Positions 36,666 to 64,000 of a DNA stretch of 64,000 nucleotides are shown here, one piece after another; within the stretch, counting starts at the first letter, position 1, and every line of letters begins with the position of its first letter. Under the pieces are notes generated by a model. It was not told the DNA's origin and made no database searches. It saw only the letters and a list, made by a program, of their open reading frames with translations. The stretch lies in assembly GCA_028564705.1 (NCBI GenBank), contig JAPXFQ010002103.1:930001-994000 (forward strand), written 5' to 3'. Source of the DNA: Apricaphanius iberus. Lineage: Eukaryota; Chordata; Actinopteri; Cyprinodontiformes; Aphaniidae. The position numbers and the translations under genes are program-made.

Positions 36666-37435
36666 TGAATACATAATCATGGCCCATATTTTAGATTTTC
36701 AATATTAAAACATAAAATATTCAATAAAATACAATGGAGCTTGTCGCTGAAAGGGGACAAAGGTTATTACAACTTTTACAAGGAGTTTTACTCACAGTGT
36801 TTAACAGGTTTTCCTCCTTCATTTGTCTGCATACAGTTTCTTATCGAGTGTGTGATTCGGTGAGAAAGAGCCGTACGTCAGATGGCTTTCAGATGTTTCC
36901 ATGGTGATAAAACAGGATGTGGTTAGTGACCCTTCTGCCAAGACAAAGCGTGGCCCTAACCAACGTGTTTACCTGGAAACCACTGTCTGCCTCTTCCTGT
37001 GAACGCTCTGAAAGCTGTCACTGCGCCTGCCTTCATAATAACATATTGTTCAGCAGTGCTGGAAATATGAGAAATTAATTTTTGTAAATCTGTTTGTCTT
37101 TCTGAAAGGAAACCAGCCGGCAGGAGGGGAAAAAGAGAGGGGAAAGTACAAACAATGACCCGTCAGCATCACAAGTACACAACTGACCGAGTTCTCACTT
37201 CCTATTTCCTGCTGTGTGTGTGTATATGTGTGTGTGTGTGAGGCGATGGGAGGAACTTTGGTGATGTCTGACTGTCTAAAGGAGGACTTCCTGTCATTCA
37301 GCGTTCAGGGGCGTCATTCCCGGTGAGAGGCTGTCCAGGACTTCCTGTCAACGGGGAGCACCGGGAACAAGCGACACACATGTGGTGTTTGTTTCATAGA
37401 TCAGTTCATGATCTATGAAACATGCATGTTAAGAA

Positions 37436-37450
37436 CACACACACACACAC
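37436..37450. repeat. (CA)n microsatellite
   Basis: Short CA run of about 7 units. Confidence 0.7.
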
Positions 37451-37499
37451 AGGTTCATAGTTGGAGCGTTGCAATGCTTTGGAAACATGCATACTGATT

Positions 37500-37620
37500 A
37501 ATCTTTTCCATGTCTGGCCACTGCATCTCAATTGTACTTATTTAGCACCAGCCAGAAAAAAAGCATCCGTACAGCATGATACTGCCACCACCGTACTCAA
37601 AGATGGTGGTGATGTGACCA
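37500..37620 (-). mobile_element. Tc1 transposase shard
   Basis: Contains TACAGCATGATACTGCCACC, the same core-motif complement; coding potential on the minus strand, decayed. Confidence 0.5.
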
Positions 37621-38664
37621 TATGAACAATAAATTTTTTTTTTACATAACTGTTCTTCACATAATCCCATTACTCATAATTAGACTCAATTCTACTCAGC
37701 TTTACCCAATGAATCGGCAACAAGTAATATTTTTGATTTATCAACGAAGTAAATGTTCTAAGATTTGATTTCAAAATAAAAGCACTCTGTCCTGTTTAGG
37801 GATTCCTCTCTTCATGCAGGCTTGCGTTCATAAAGCTTCTCCTTCCCCCAAGGTAACATCAGTATTCTGTTTCTCTTAAGTTCTGTAGAAAGAACCCAAA
37901 CCATGACTCTCCTTCCATTTCCTCTGGCCTGCTTTTTAAAAGAAATATGTGTTTGTGAGGAGGGGGGTTGGGGGGGTTCTGCCGGGACTCAAACGTCTCT
38001 TTGTTTTGCGGCAGTCGGTGACTCATTTTCAAGATGTTGTCTGCTGCCAGCTTCTATCCGGAAGCGCATGGCAATTAGTCTGCGAGGTCCAGACAAACCA
38101 GAACATCTACTAGCAGGTTTTAAAGGAGCCGCGGCTGATTTTTACTTCCCTTCCCTCATTAACTGTCACACCAACCTTTTTCAAGATTCCCCTTTAAATG
38201 GGTAATAGTGACACAGCATGCTGTTCGCTTTAGAAAACCTTTTACGCACTTATTTGACGCACAGCTTTTAACAGTTTTTGCACGGCTGGTTTGCGCTTTT
38301 CAGGTTGGCGCTGTCCATTCGCTCTTTCTGTGTTCGGATAAATGATTCTGAACGCATCGCAAGTTCTTTCAGTTCACTTCCCGTCTCCTATAGATTAACT
38401 TTGAGAAAGTTGGAAGGAAAGTTGGCACCTACCCGGCTGCGTAACGGCCGCGGCTCCTCTTTCTGTGCGTCAGTCCGCGCGTCTTGTGGGAGTTTGGTTC
38501 TTAAAGCAGAGCGTGTGTGTTGTGTCGGGGCTCCATGCTGCTGCCGCCCCGCTGTCTGAAAGCGGATCCGCAGCTTTTCTCTCTCCTGCCTCAGAGCAGG
38601 AAGTCGGGACGCGCAGACGGAGAACGAGCGCACTTCCTCTGGAGCAGTATTCCCGTCTGTGTAA

Positions 38665-38688
38665 ACACACACACACACACACACACAC
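38665..38688. repeat. (CA)n microsatellite
   Basis: CA run in the CpG-rich region; similar runs follow at 38736-38753 and 38926-38960. Confidence 0.85.
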
Positions 38689-38921
38689 TCACGCTATTTC
38701 CTATAAACACGCCCCTTAAAACACTCTCTCTCTTACACACACACACACACACTTACACGCGCTTGCGCACGGACGCACATGCACGTGCAAATCACACCAC
38801 TAGACGCCCCCCCCTCACCTCCCACAGATATTGTAATTCTGACACAGACTCACACATAGAACTCAGAGCCAACTGACAACTGACGTCACCCTCTTCCTGT
38901 TCACTAGGAGGGGTTCCTGTT

Positions 38922-38961
<40 letters not shown>

Positions 38962-39079
38962 GAGTCAGCCATCCGGAAATGTAAAAAACACCAAACTAGG
39001 ATTTGATTTCATTTTATTAAAAGGCATGTTCTCGAACATAATCGACAGTAAAAACCAGATTAATTGTCTGACAGAAGTC

Positions 39080-39190
39080 TTTTTAACTCTCCAACCGTGT
39101 TATTTCATCAGCATCAATGTATTTTATTAGGTCTGTTCCTTTCCCAAAGCTTTCCCCACAGCACGGTGCTGCCACCACCAGGGAATCGAA
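39080..39190 (-). mobile_element. Tc1 transposase shard
   Basis: The + strand reads CCACAGCACGGTGCTGCCAC, again the complement of the GGSIMLW motif, with the tttcccaaagctttcccc block that precedes it in the family. Confidence 0.45.
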
Positions 39191-39379
39191 AACACGTGCA
39201 TATATATACATATATATATGCAAAGTACAGTAACTGCATTTTTAAACTGCATTTTATCTGTGAACAGTAATTTTCATCTCTTGCCACAGAGTTTGAACTG
39301 AATTTAGGTGTGAATTTTTAACTGGACCATTCTAGTCAATAATTGTGCTTGGATCTAAACTATTCTATTGTGTCTCAGG

Positions 39380-39590
39380 CTGCATGTTCAGGATGTCCCC
39401 CACCCAGTTTCGTGTCTTTCGGAGCCTCTAACAGGTTTTCCTTTAGGATTGTTTTCTCACTTCTGGCCACCTTCCCTGTCCCTGTCAAAGACAAGTTACA
39501 GAAAAGTGCTGCTACAACTACTTTCACAGTGAAGATGATGGGTTCAGGGGGATTTTTTTTCTGTTGGTTTTCAGCAACACTTGATGTGTC
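39380..39590 (-). mobile_element. Tc1 transposase shard interrupted by a MITE
   Basis: GGTTTTCCTTTAGGATTG, CCACCTTCCCTGTCCCTG and GATGGGTTCAGGG follow the order of the complement of Tc1 transposase (minus strand), though with deletions. The MITE at 39594-39909 borders it. Confidence 0.5.
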
Positions 39591-39593
39591 CCA

Positions 39594-39909
39594 CACTGCA
39601 AAAACAGATGTGTCAAAAATGACAAATGTCCTGGGTGAGATCAGGGACAACACTCGTGTCAATTAATTGACACAGTGAGTGTGCCTGAAGATCTGGCACA
39701 GGGAAATTTTAAAGAATTTTAAATAAAATGAAATAAACAGAAAAACCAAATATACATTAAGTAACAAATCGAATGCATATCAATATGTTTAACGGGAGCA
39801 GTTATATAAAATGTATCACACATTCAATAAGTTAAAATTAACTCAACATGTGTATTCCCTGATCACACTCAGCATGCGTGTCATTCTTAACACATCTGTT
39901 TTTGCATTG
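39594..39909. mobile_element. MITE with inverted terminal repeats
   Basis: The left end CACTGCAAAAACAGATGTGT is mirrored at the right end by ACACATCTGTTTTTGCATTG (one mismatch), and the similarity continues inward for about 60 bp (tgaca, gagatcaggga blocks). No coding frame. Confidence 0.7.
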
Positions 39910-40656
39910 CACATATGACTAGTGACAAAACAAACTAATAAAACAATAGTTACTTGCTTATAAAAGTAGATTATCAAAAGTAGACCAGAGTTACCATAGA
40001 CCTCCTGGCTTATTCTCCCTGGCTGACCCACTGGTGTCTTGGTAGGTCTACAGTCTGTTCATCCTCTTCCTTTGTTCAGATTTATCAGGCAAAATCCCGA
40101 AAAACAAACACTGAAGTTTTGTAGGATATTTGCATCGTTTCACTCTACCTTTGTTTTCGAAGTTTCTTTTTCTAACTTAGTTCTTAGTTTCCCTCACTTT
40201 CTTTAGGGTCCAAAGCAAAAACTACTTGATGCAGTGTAGGAAAACACGCATCAAATATAACCGGAAAACACGTTTAATATTTCATAAGCAAAGGCTGATA
40301 AAAGTAACACTTCCTCTTAAACCGTTTAATCACTTGCAATGGGGAATATATTTAATGGTTGTTCGTTCGTAAAAAGAAGGGAACATTTGTTGTATTGTCA
40401 AGCTGCAAACCAATTTGTATGAACTTCAATAACAAAACATTTTGATTTGTAATTGTCTGTTTACATTTAATTATGAACAAATTGTAATAAATTAATAAAA
40501 TTTCACTGAGGATAAATATTTAGGAAGTGATGAGACATGTAGATAAACATGCTTTTTGATTTAGTTTGGTTAGTTCACTCTACATATTGGCTCGGTAGTA
40601 TGTTTATTTTATTTTTTAACTATTAGGCTTTTATTTTGTCCGTCTCTCTGGTTGAG

Positions 40657-40689
40657 TTTCCGGCGTTCCTCCTTAGCCCCGCCCCCAAC
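40657..40689 (+). promoter_or_regulatory. Putative hcfc2 core promoter motifs
   Basis: Within 85 bases upstream of the hcfc2 start there are TTTCCGGC (ETS/GABP-type site, 40657-40664) and a GC box AGCCCCGCCCCC (40675-40686). There is no TATA box. The motif pair is typical of housekeeping promoters; function is inferred only. Confidence 0.4.
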
Positions 40690-40740
40690 TTTGAAACGTC
40701 AACAGCGCCAAACTTTCGGGCTCCTTCGGGGGGGAAGAAA

Positions 40741-56457
<15,717 letters not shown>

Positions 56458-56769
56458 TAACTTGCTGAAACCACCCACCTCATTGGACCTCCTTGTTTTT
56501 GTTCATCTTACAGCTCCAGCTAAGGCGGTTCTGGACCGGCTACTTGAAAAACAATCCACTCAGGAAGTAGAATTGATCCTTTCCTAATTTATTTTTCTGC
56601 CTGTGATGAAGCTGTAAATAGATTCACTGGATGATTTTAACTCCCTACTGTGTTATTTAGGAACAGTTTTATGAAATAATCTGTAATATGAAGAAGTTGT
56701 TAACTGAGAGATATTCAGTCATTGTTTTGTAGACCTGGATGATGCAGTTGTACTTTAATCACCATTATT

Positions 56770-56775
56770 AATAAA
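56770..56775 (+). terminator. Candidate hcfc2 poly(A) signal
   Basis: AATAAA about 310 bases past the stop codon, followed by a T/G-containing stretch (TGTGTACATATATG). Nearest good signal downstream of hcfc2. Confidence 0.5.
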
Positions 56776-58801
56776 TGTGTACATATATGACTGAAACACC
56801 AGTAAGAAATACTTTAAGGTTTGGGAAAGTTCTACACTAAACCCAGTTTTAGATTCTAGAGAACAGATGTTCGGATCTGATTCATGACAGTTTTAGTATT
56901 GCATGGTTGGTGTTGTTCCTTTTTAAAACTCAATACTACTGCTATCATCTCATATCTATATGATGTATAATGGTTGAATTTTTAATTTTTAAGGAAATTA
57001 AATTTTGCCTTACATTTTTTTGTGAAATGCACAGAAATACGACTCCAGCAACTTTGTAAAAGTCCTTGTGTTCTAAAGGCAGAGCCGGTCCCAGATTGTA
57101 GAGGGCCCAATCTCAGTTCACTTTACTTATTAAATAGGGATAACTTCTGACTAACTAATTTGGTCTGGCAGTCATGTTCATTGTTCAGCACTTCAATATA
57201 TGAGATTAACTGGAGCTCACTAATCAATGATTTAATTGGTGGTGGAAATAATTAGTCTGGTAACACGAATCAAATCATTAATATCTTCTACTGTATTACT
57301 ATAAATTCTACTAATAATAAATTACAAATAGGTTTTTGTCTTAAAAAAGGCAGATTCACAATGAATTTAAAATTTGAAGTTTCTAGATCTACAGCCTAAG
57401 TAAGAAGTCTAGCACTCTTGGTGGCCCCCTGGTGGCCTGGAGGATCCAAACAGCAGCTAAGCTCCTGTGTTATTTTCATAAAGGGGGTCTGTGCTGGGTG
57501 TATTGGAAGAATGGGAAGTAGAGACTGCTTGAAATACAAGGTTTTATTTTTTTGTGGTTAATTTCTTTGATGCTGTTTTACTCACAGGAAAAAAAAAGGT
57601 TAAAATAATTATCTTTTGTAATCTATAGATGAATTGTATAATAGTTAAATACAAAAATGTTTTATTTTTCCCCCAGCAATTGTTTTGTTGGTTTTTTACA
57701 AAATATCAAAAATAAAAATAAATGTCTTCGTATTTAAGAGTCTTCAATTTGCCTCCAAGATGTTTGTATTTTATCTCTAGCTTGTCTGGAGTCACTTTCT
57801 GCCATTTTTCCTCCTCAGATATTCTCAGTTTGTGCTTTTAAAAGGTTTAATTACTGAGAGAGCAAATTCTGTAATTCTGATACAGTGGAATGGAAGCCAA
57901 ACTGAAATCAGCTGTTAAGATCTGTATACGACAGCACTACGTACAAGCTACAGTGAAAATTGTAAATGTATTCTTGTTTGAGAAAAATAAAGTTGATATT
58001 GACAAACACCATGAAGTTGTTCAGGTGATTACTGAATATTTGAAACTTGTTTGGGACAGCTCTGTGAGTTATCTCTCCTGCTACAGGGAGTTTTAAAATA
58101 ATTTAATTGATGAATTCTGAAATAATACCTTAAAAAAACTAAAAAGTCTTGGATTTTGATATTTGGGTCTTAAAATTGGTGCTGTATTTAATTTCTTTGT
58201 ATAAAATTTTCCATCAAAAATGTAATTTTTAAACCATGATTATTTTTTTTTTATTGAATAACACAGCATAAATAGTGGCTGAAGCAATAATAGAGAATGC
58301 TACAAAGCCACGGGGAAAGAAACTCAGAACATGTGATGTCTCGAGTAAATGAAGATTAACGTAAAAAAAAAAAAAAAAAAGATTGCTAAAACATTGTTAG
58401 GCATGCTTTCTTGAGGGCTGCTGAAATGTTGATTTTTCACATCTCTGCTTACCTTGTTCTCATCTTTTACACATTCCTCATTTCCCTGAGAAATAAATAA
58501 ACACAAGTCCAAATGTTTTTTTCCTCTGCCAGTAGGGCTTTGAAATAGGTCATAAAACAAGAATGAATGTTTCATATAAATGGTCTTAAAAAGACTTTTA
58601 ACGTGAGGAAAAGCTGTGGGAACCCTGTACTATCATTCACACACCCCTATTTGTCTTTCCATTTGTTTGTCGTGGCAGTTTAACAAACTTGTGAGAATTA
58701 AATGATCTATTAATGTTGCTATTTGAGTGACCAGAAATAAAGACTGGACAGTTTCGTACATACTTCACAGATTAGAAAAAAATAATCTTTGCTTGTTCTA
58801 A

Positions 58802-58935
58802 ACCAGAGGTCGGCAGCCTTTATAATCCCAAGAGCCATTTTTACCCTCAGTCCAGCCAAATGAAACCTGTTTAGAGCTGCAAATGTTCTTATATCTGAGA
58901 ATTTTGTTGAAAGAGCCACCATTATATTTCTATAT
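58802..58935. mobile_element. hAT-like MITE fragment
   Basis: CCAGAGGTCGGCAGCC followed by AAGAGCCATTTTTACC is the common 5' end of a fish hAT MITE family. The right end is missing. Confidence 0.5.
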
Positions 58936-60744
58936 TTAGGTTTTAAAATAAAGAGAAACAAGTTTTGCAAAAAGAGGACAGATACGCTTTTCTTCAGTGG
59001 GATGTTGACAATTATGGAAAATGATGTTTAAAAAAAGCATATAGTTTTAAACATGACCAGAAAAATTTATCTCAGTAAATCAGAATATGCATTCCGATGA
59101 GGTCAGCTGGTCAGAAGAAAATGTAACTTTTTTAGACAATCTTTAAGTAGGTTATGGACATACTTTTCACGAAGCCTACATTTCTTTATTTAATTTTTGA
59201 ATGGGAATGTCCTATTTTCATCAGCTGTAAGCAGAGAAATCTAAATTAATAGTGGAAAGGTTTTGAAACATCAGTCTGTGTGAGTTTATCTGTGTAATGT
59301 TTCTTGTTTGGAGTTACTGATAAATGATGTGTTCAATAATTTTTAATGTATCAAGATGCACCTGTATATTAAAAAAACAAAAACATACTGAATATGTACA
59401 AATAATCTGTATTATATTTAAAATGTATAAATATACCAGAAAACTACTTGTTCTTTTAGTGTCAATCTGTTGTGGAAATGCAATTCAGTTATTATGAAAA
59501 ACTGCTCAAATCTTTATATCTATTTAGAAACGAATCTAAGAAACTGCTCAGGCCATCCTGGTCCTCCAGTTTTACACCACCTCTAATAGAAATTTGTTTT
59601 ACTACAGTGAGTCTGAGGAAGGATAACAAATACTCTGTTTCCAACTGAACAGCTTCATTTTTGTTCATCCATCTTTTTTATGTTTGTTACTTCTATGGCA
59701 GACAGCTCAAATGTTACTAAGGTTATGGTGGTTGAGGATGTACAAAACTTATTATTAAAGATGACCATTTAGTGTTTGAGCTATGAATTGGAGAGAATTT
59801 ACCAACTATAGTTGGTAAACCTACAATACATAGCAAAATGTGAATAGAAATAATATGAAGATATAATCAATAAGACTATATCCTACACTGAACTATATAT
59901 ATATAGTGCTCGTTTCAAAACAACCCCCTATCCCCAATCGAGAAAAAAACAAAAAATAACGGATACAGCCGGGAGTTTCCCATGATTCCATAGTTTGTAG
60001 TTTAGTAGCTGGCCAGCTAGCTACAAAATAGTGGAGTCTGGTAACAGCAGGTAACTTTTGTATTATATTAGCAGTTTAACATGTAAAAGAAGAAGTAAAG
60101 TTTACAATGTGGTTCATGTTTGTAAAAGTCTTGTCACAAATTCAGTCGTTAGCGTGAATCATGTTAGCTTAGTTAGCTGGTTTGCAAAGCTAGCCTACAG
60201 ACAGCAGTTTTGTTCGCTGCATTAAACGGGTTTCAGTTGTTACGTTTGTGCTTGGCAGAACATTCTGGATATTCGGTTAATTTATTTTCATTTTTAATGT
60301 ACCGCGTGTTGTTTGTTAGAAGAAGTTAGTCCAGGTACTGAGTGTCCGATAATAGATACAGTTAGCTAGTTAGCGCGCTAGGCTTTAGGGGCGCGACATT
60401 CAAACACGTCTGTGGCCAAGGCTTCAGTGCTATTTAGCTTTAGTGTGTGTGGCTTTCCCCGTTAGAAGTAAACAGTTGTTTTTCTAGTGATGAAAACTTG
60501 TATTATTGTTAGCCTTGTTGCTTTTTGATTGTCATCTAATTCTCAGATCACACAGTTGTGCAGGAGCATTTTATATGCCAAGTGGCTGTGGTCGGGTTCA
60601 GTAGTAGGTTGACCGCATTGTGATCACAGGCTCTTGTATCCATAATAGAAGCAGCTGCTGGGGAGACGAGCTAACTAATCACTTGAGACTGATTCTAAGC
60701 TAAGAAGTGATTGGAACAAGTGGCTGCAGGGACTCGAAGCCACC

Positions 60745-60789
60745 ATGGTTACTGACAACAAAGCACGGATTTACTTTGGTACTCATTAG
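60745..60789 (+). promoter_or_regulatory. Upstream ORF ahead of cep83, perfect Kozak context
   Basis: GCCACCATGG surrounds an ATG that opens a 14-codon ORF (MVTDNKARIYFGTH, TAG at 60787-60789). It ends 103 bases before the cep83 ATG at 60893. Whether it is in the cep83 5' leader depends on whether the GT-AG junction (acceptor tgcacag, ending 60887) is used. Confidence 0.35.
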
Positions 60790-60892
60790 CACCCTCCTAC
60801 GCGTTGAGTGAAGCTGAATCCAGTTTATTCTCCGTTAACCTGGGGGACGATTACAGCAGTTTAACTCTGGGCTTCGCACCTGCACAGGTGAG

Positions 60893-63800
60893 ATGACCTC
60901 CACGCTCGGCCAGTCGGCTCCCCTGGTCTCTAACCTGGAACCGGGGATGGGAAAGTCTGCAGCCGTGCTGGGGCTGTCCGCTGGGCTGGGTGGAGCAGAG
61001 ATGGAGCTGCAGAAGATGCTCATTGATGAGAGGATCAAGAGTGAAAACCATAGGACCAACTACCAGACGCTGAAGGCTGAGCACACCAGGTATAAAGGGG
61101 GACAGATCAATGTTTAGAGCTTCTTCTTTTATTTAGATGTTACTTTTGTTGTACTTGTTAGAATATCAGTAAAACATCAAAGCAATGCATATGTATTATT
61201 ATATTGCTGCTAAAAAAAATAAGGAGACATATTTTTGTGATATGATGTATCAGGCTGATATCTAGTTTCCTTCTAGGTCTGACCTGCAAATAAAAAATGT
61301 TTCAGAGCAAAGCAGACAAAGATTTATAATAGATTCCCAATGTTTTGATTTAATAATGCGGGATAAAAAAATAATCTGGTGATCTTCAGTCAGAACTAAT
61401 CGAGAGGGAAGAAAAATGGGTTCATTCTGAAGATTTCTTCCTCTGTTGATGCGTGCAGCCTGCAGGGTGAGTTCACGAGGGTGCAGGGAGAACTGAAGCG
61501 CCTGCTGAGTGACAAACAGTCAGAGCAGGAGAAGCTGCAGCTGCTGCTGGCCGAGCTGCGAGGAGAGCTGCTGGACAAGACCAGGGAGCTGGAGGAGCTG
61601 CGGCTGCAGGTACTGGAGAGGTGGAGAGTCTTTCTTTTTCTTTGTGGTGACTCTGAATCAAGCGGACGTCTTTCTCTTTCTGGGTTCACTGTGTGTGATG
61701 TGAGCAGGTGATGACCCCTCAACGGCTGGAGCTGCTCAGAGCTCAGGTGCAGCAGGAGATGGAGGCTCCGGTGAGAGAGAGGTTCAACAAGCTGGAGGAG
61801 GTAAAGCCGTAGCCGTCTTCCGTTTTGGCTGAGAAACTCCCGTATTTTCTGCTTCCAGACTGAATTGTCACTGACCTGCCAGGAACTGCCACCTGATTGG
61901 CAGTTCCTGCGCGGCTGAGACAGAGATCAGGAACAATAAAGGGTTAAAAGACCTGATAAAGGTAGAAGCCAACAAAAAAACAACTAAGATGTAAATATCT
62001 GGAAAAACAGAACAGCAAATTTACTTCCCTATAGAGTAGCAGGATGGGGCGCAGCATGCGAATATCAGTAACGGTAGGCATGTCAGATTCTGATCCATTA
62101 ATCTTAGTGATTGACAAGTAGCAGTGTAAAACATGTTGGACATTACCAACATCTGCATCTCCCTAGAGCCTAGAAATACCGTTGCCCATAGCAAGGTCAC
62201 TTCTGGTGGTTTGCTTTTCCCCTTTGCAACACCAGAAATTACTGCACAAAGCTCTGAAACCGAGCAAAAAGAAGTAGAGACTCCTCTCAGTGTTTGAATC
62301 AAAAACTGTATTTATTCATGTGTGTCAGAGTAGCTGTGTTTAAGTGAGTTTAATTCAGTGTTTCATCTTCAAAATGATTATAGGTATTAATGCTTGAATA
62401 ATAACGTTTATATAAACTTAAAATATGGTATTAAGATTCCAAAGCAGGGGTGTATCCATAAAGTTTTTAAAGGGGGCTAAATGGGGACCAGTGATGATCT
62501 TGGGTCGTCTCATCAAAATAAAATCAGGGCTGTAATTCAAAGTGGGCGGGACCTATATTAATTGACAGACACAACATTGGGGTCAAAGTTTAAATACATA
62601 AAACGCATAAATAATTAACTAGTGCAGGGTTGCCCAAACTTTTCCCTCAGTTATTTAACCTTCTTTTCTGTGGAAATAACATTAAGAAAATAAGTCATTT
62701 ATAGCCATTTGGAACACATATCTAAATATCAGTTTTTGACAGATTTATTATTGATGTCAGAGAAAAATAATCTTCCAATTTTTTTTTTACATTTTTTTTT
62801 ACAGATTTACTCTACATTCCCTTCTTATTTCCGTTTGTGTAGATTCTATACCTAATTTGTGATATTTCAAATATAATGTAAGCACCTAAATATAAACAAT
62901 ACGCCCATTTACTACAAAAAGTATCAGCAGTGGAAGAATATCTATAACAAATATTTAGCTGACAGTCTGAACAATGTGGCTTTTTATCTTAGACCCAGGG
63001 CATTCACTGGTGGGCTAAACTGAAGGTTTGGGGGCCGACTTTGGGCACCCATGAAATAATGTTATTTCTCTTTTATCATTCATTAAAAAAATCTACATAA
63101 ATGATAATGTAGCATCTTCATAAATTCAGAAACGAAGGAGCTGCTGTAGAAAGCAGAAAATAATTAAAATGACTAATCAGCTCTTTGAACATTTTAACTG
63201 ATTTACTAATAAAATAATAATTCACTGCAGCTTTAGTATGTAATAAATAGTGTACATCTTTATAGATAATTATTTGGACTAAATTAAAAAAGTTAAAGCA
63301 TAAGATTCAACGTGTTTAGTAAAAAAATCCAATATACATAGAAATGATTTAAGTATATGCATGTTTTAACTGTTTCCTGTCTGAGACACTCCCAAGTCTG
63401 CATGTACAGGGGACATAACTGATCCATAAAAGATTTTACCAACATTACAGCGTTAAATAGCCAATGTTAGAGGTCACTGATACCACTATCAAATAGATAC
63501 ACTTTGCAGGATGTGAGTACATTATTCTCTGTGCTACAATAATAGCAGACATGAGGAGTTTTCATAAAAGCTAGAGCTTGGTTGGAGTGGTGGAACGACT
63601 CCTGCCTGAAAATCTCCCTCATTTTCAAATGTAAAACTTGACAGGTATGAGTAAAGCAGACGATTACCAAAAGCCTTCCCCCCCTGTTGTTGGCTTGATT
63701 GCGTCCTCTGACCGTCCTTCTGATCGTCCTACAGGAGACGGAGAAGTACCGGTCCGAGTACAACAAGCTGCGGTACGACTTCACCTTCCTCAAGTCCCAG

Positions 63801-64000
63801 TTTGAACACCAGAGAGAGGAGCACGCTCGTGTGCTGGAGGAGAGGAGGATCCGCTACGAGGCGGAGGTGGGTTGTTGGAGACGGCTGGCCGACCGTGGTT
63901 GCCATGGCGATCCGCTGATCTGGTTCGGTGTCCTGTTGTCAGGTTTCTCGGCTGGAGAAGGACAGAGAGGAGCTGGTGGCTCAGTATCAGGGTTCAGATG
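60893..64000 (+). CDS. cep83: Centrosomal protein of 83 kDa, N-terminal five exons (runs off the window)
   Basis: Coiled-coil protein of centriole distal appendages, needed for docking of the mother centriole to the membrane at the start of ciliogenesis. Exons in the window: 60893-61089, 61459-61609, 61708-61800, 63735-63866 and 63943-64000 (incomplete), all with GT-AG junctions and consistent phases. Residues: N-terminal stretch ending [18 protein letters not shown], then [69 protein letters not shown]. These match the CEP83 (formerly CCDC41) N-terminus in order, and the sequence is continuously alpha-helical/coiled coil after residue 45. The start at 60893 is the first ATG of the frame and lacks the Kozak strength of the upstream one. 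The remaining C-terminal two thirds lies beyond 64000. Confidence 0.9.
61090..61458. other. cep83 intron 1
   Basis: AT-rich, nothing recognisable. Confidence 0.5.
61801..63734. other. cep83 intron 3
   Basis: Holds the hAT MITE at 62625-63053; otherwise AT-rich with no gene. The open frames at 62021 and 63467 (minus strand) are not recognised and lie in introns. Confidence 0.5.
62625..63053. mobile_element. hAT MITE
   Basis: Ends CAGGGTTGCCCAAAC and, inverted on the right, CATGGGTGCCCAAAG (imperfect). The gggccgac stretch before the right end is typical of the family. 429 bp, non-coding. No clear 8-bp duplication. Confidence 0.6.

Larger units (their letters stand above)
35749..40656. other. 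elk3 5' region and elk3-hcfc2 divergent interval
   Basis: It should hold the elk3 5' untranslated exon(s) and promoter, not placed. Visible content: Tc1 shards at 36560-36665, 37500-37620, 39080-39190 and 39380-39590; microsatellites; a GC-rich island-like stretch at about 38440-38660 with a cluster of CpG, a reasonable candidate for the elk3 promoter or first exon; and a MITE at 39594-39909. Confidence 0.45.
56458..60740. other. hcfc2 3' UTR and hcfc2-cep83 interval
   Basis: AT-rich. It includes the hcfc2 3' UTR to about 56795, a hAT-like fragment at 58802-58935, and from about 60300 a region richer in CpG ahead of cep83 that probably holds its promoter and first exon. No gene seen otherwise. 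Confidence 0.5.

Overview
The window looks like nuclear DNA of a teleost fish, probably a percomorph-type genome. It has vertebrate exon/intron structure with GT-AG junctions, AT-rich introns, many CA/GT microsatellites, and typical fish repeats: L2-like LINEs, tRNA-derived SINEs, Tc1-like transposase shards and many hAT-like or foldback MITEs. No bacterial, organellar or viral gene was seen.

Four protein-coding genes can be assembled exon by exon. (1) cdk17 (PCTAIRE-2 kinase), + strand, 16 coding exons between 3412 and 27978, about 527 residues and complete. (2) elk3 (ETS ternary complex factor), - strand, four coding exons between 35727 and 32679, about 376 residues and complete; it is tail-to-tail with cdk17. 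(3) hcfc2 (host cell factor 2: kelch propeller plus fibronectin type III), + strand, 17 coding exons between 40741 and about 56457, about 735 residues; its start lies head-to-head with elk3. (4) cep83 (distal-appendage centriole protein), + strand, five coding exons from 60893, cut by the window end at 64000.

From memory, the human orthologues all lie on 12q22-q23, with ELK3 and CDK17 as convergent neighbours, so the fish block looks like a compacted piece of that syntenic segment. The four genes have unrelated jobs: cell-cycle-like kinase, SRF-dependent transcription, chromatin/transcription cofactor, and ciliogenesis. They are neighbours by synteny, not an operon.

The non-coding part is mostly transposon debris. 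It includes a long foldback element (205-775); a + strand LINE inserted in a - strand LINE inside cdk17 intron 2; a hAT element with 8-bp target duplications inside another hAT-like repeat (26323-27187); a 2.6-kb TIR element with decayed ORFs in hcfc2 intron 3; a 1.5-kb TIR element holding a TTAA-flanked MITE in hcfc2 intron 12; and at least seven scattered Tc1 transposase shards. The most unusual items are a hammerhead-ribozyme-like core in a repeat of cdk17 intron 3 (17400-17433) and an inverted MITE pair flanking hcfc2 exons 2-8. Homology calls rest on recalled family sequences; no search was run.
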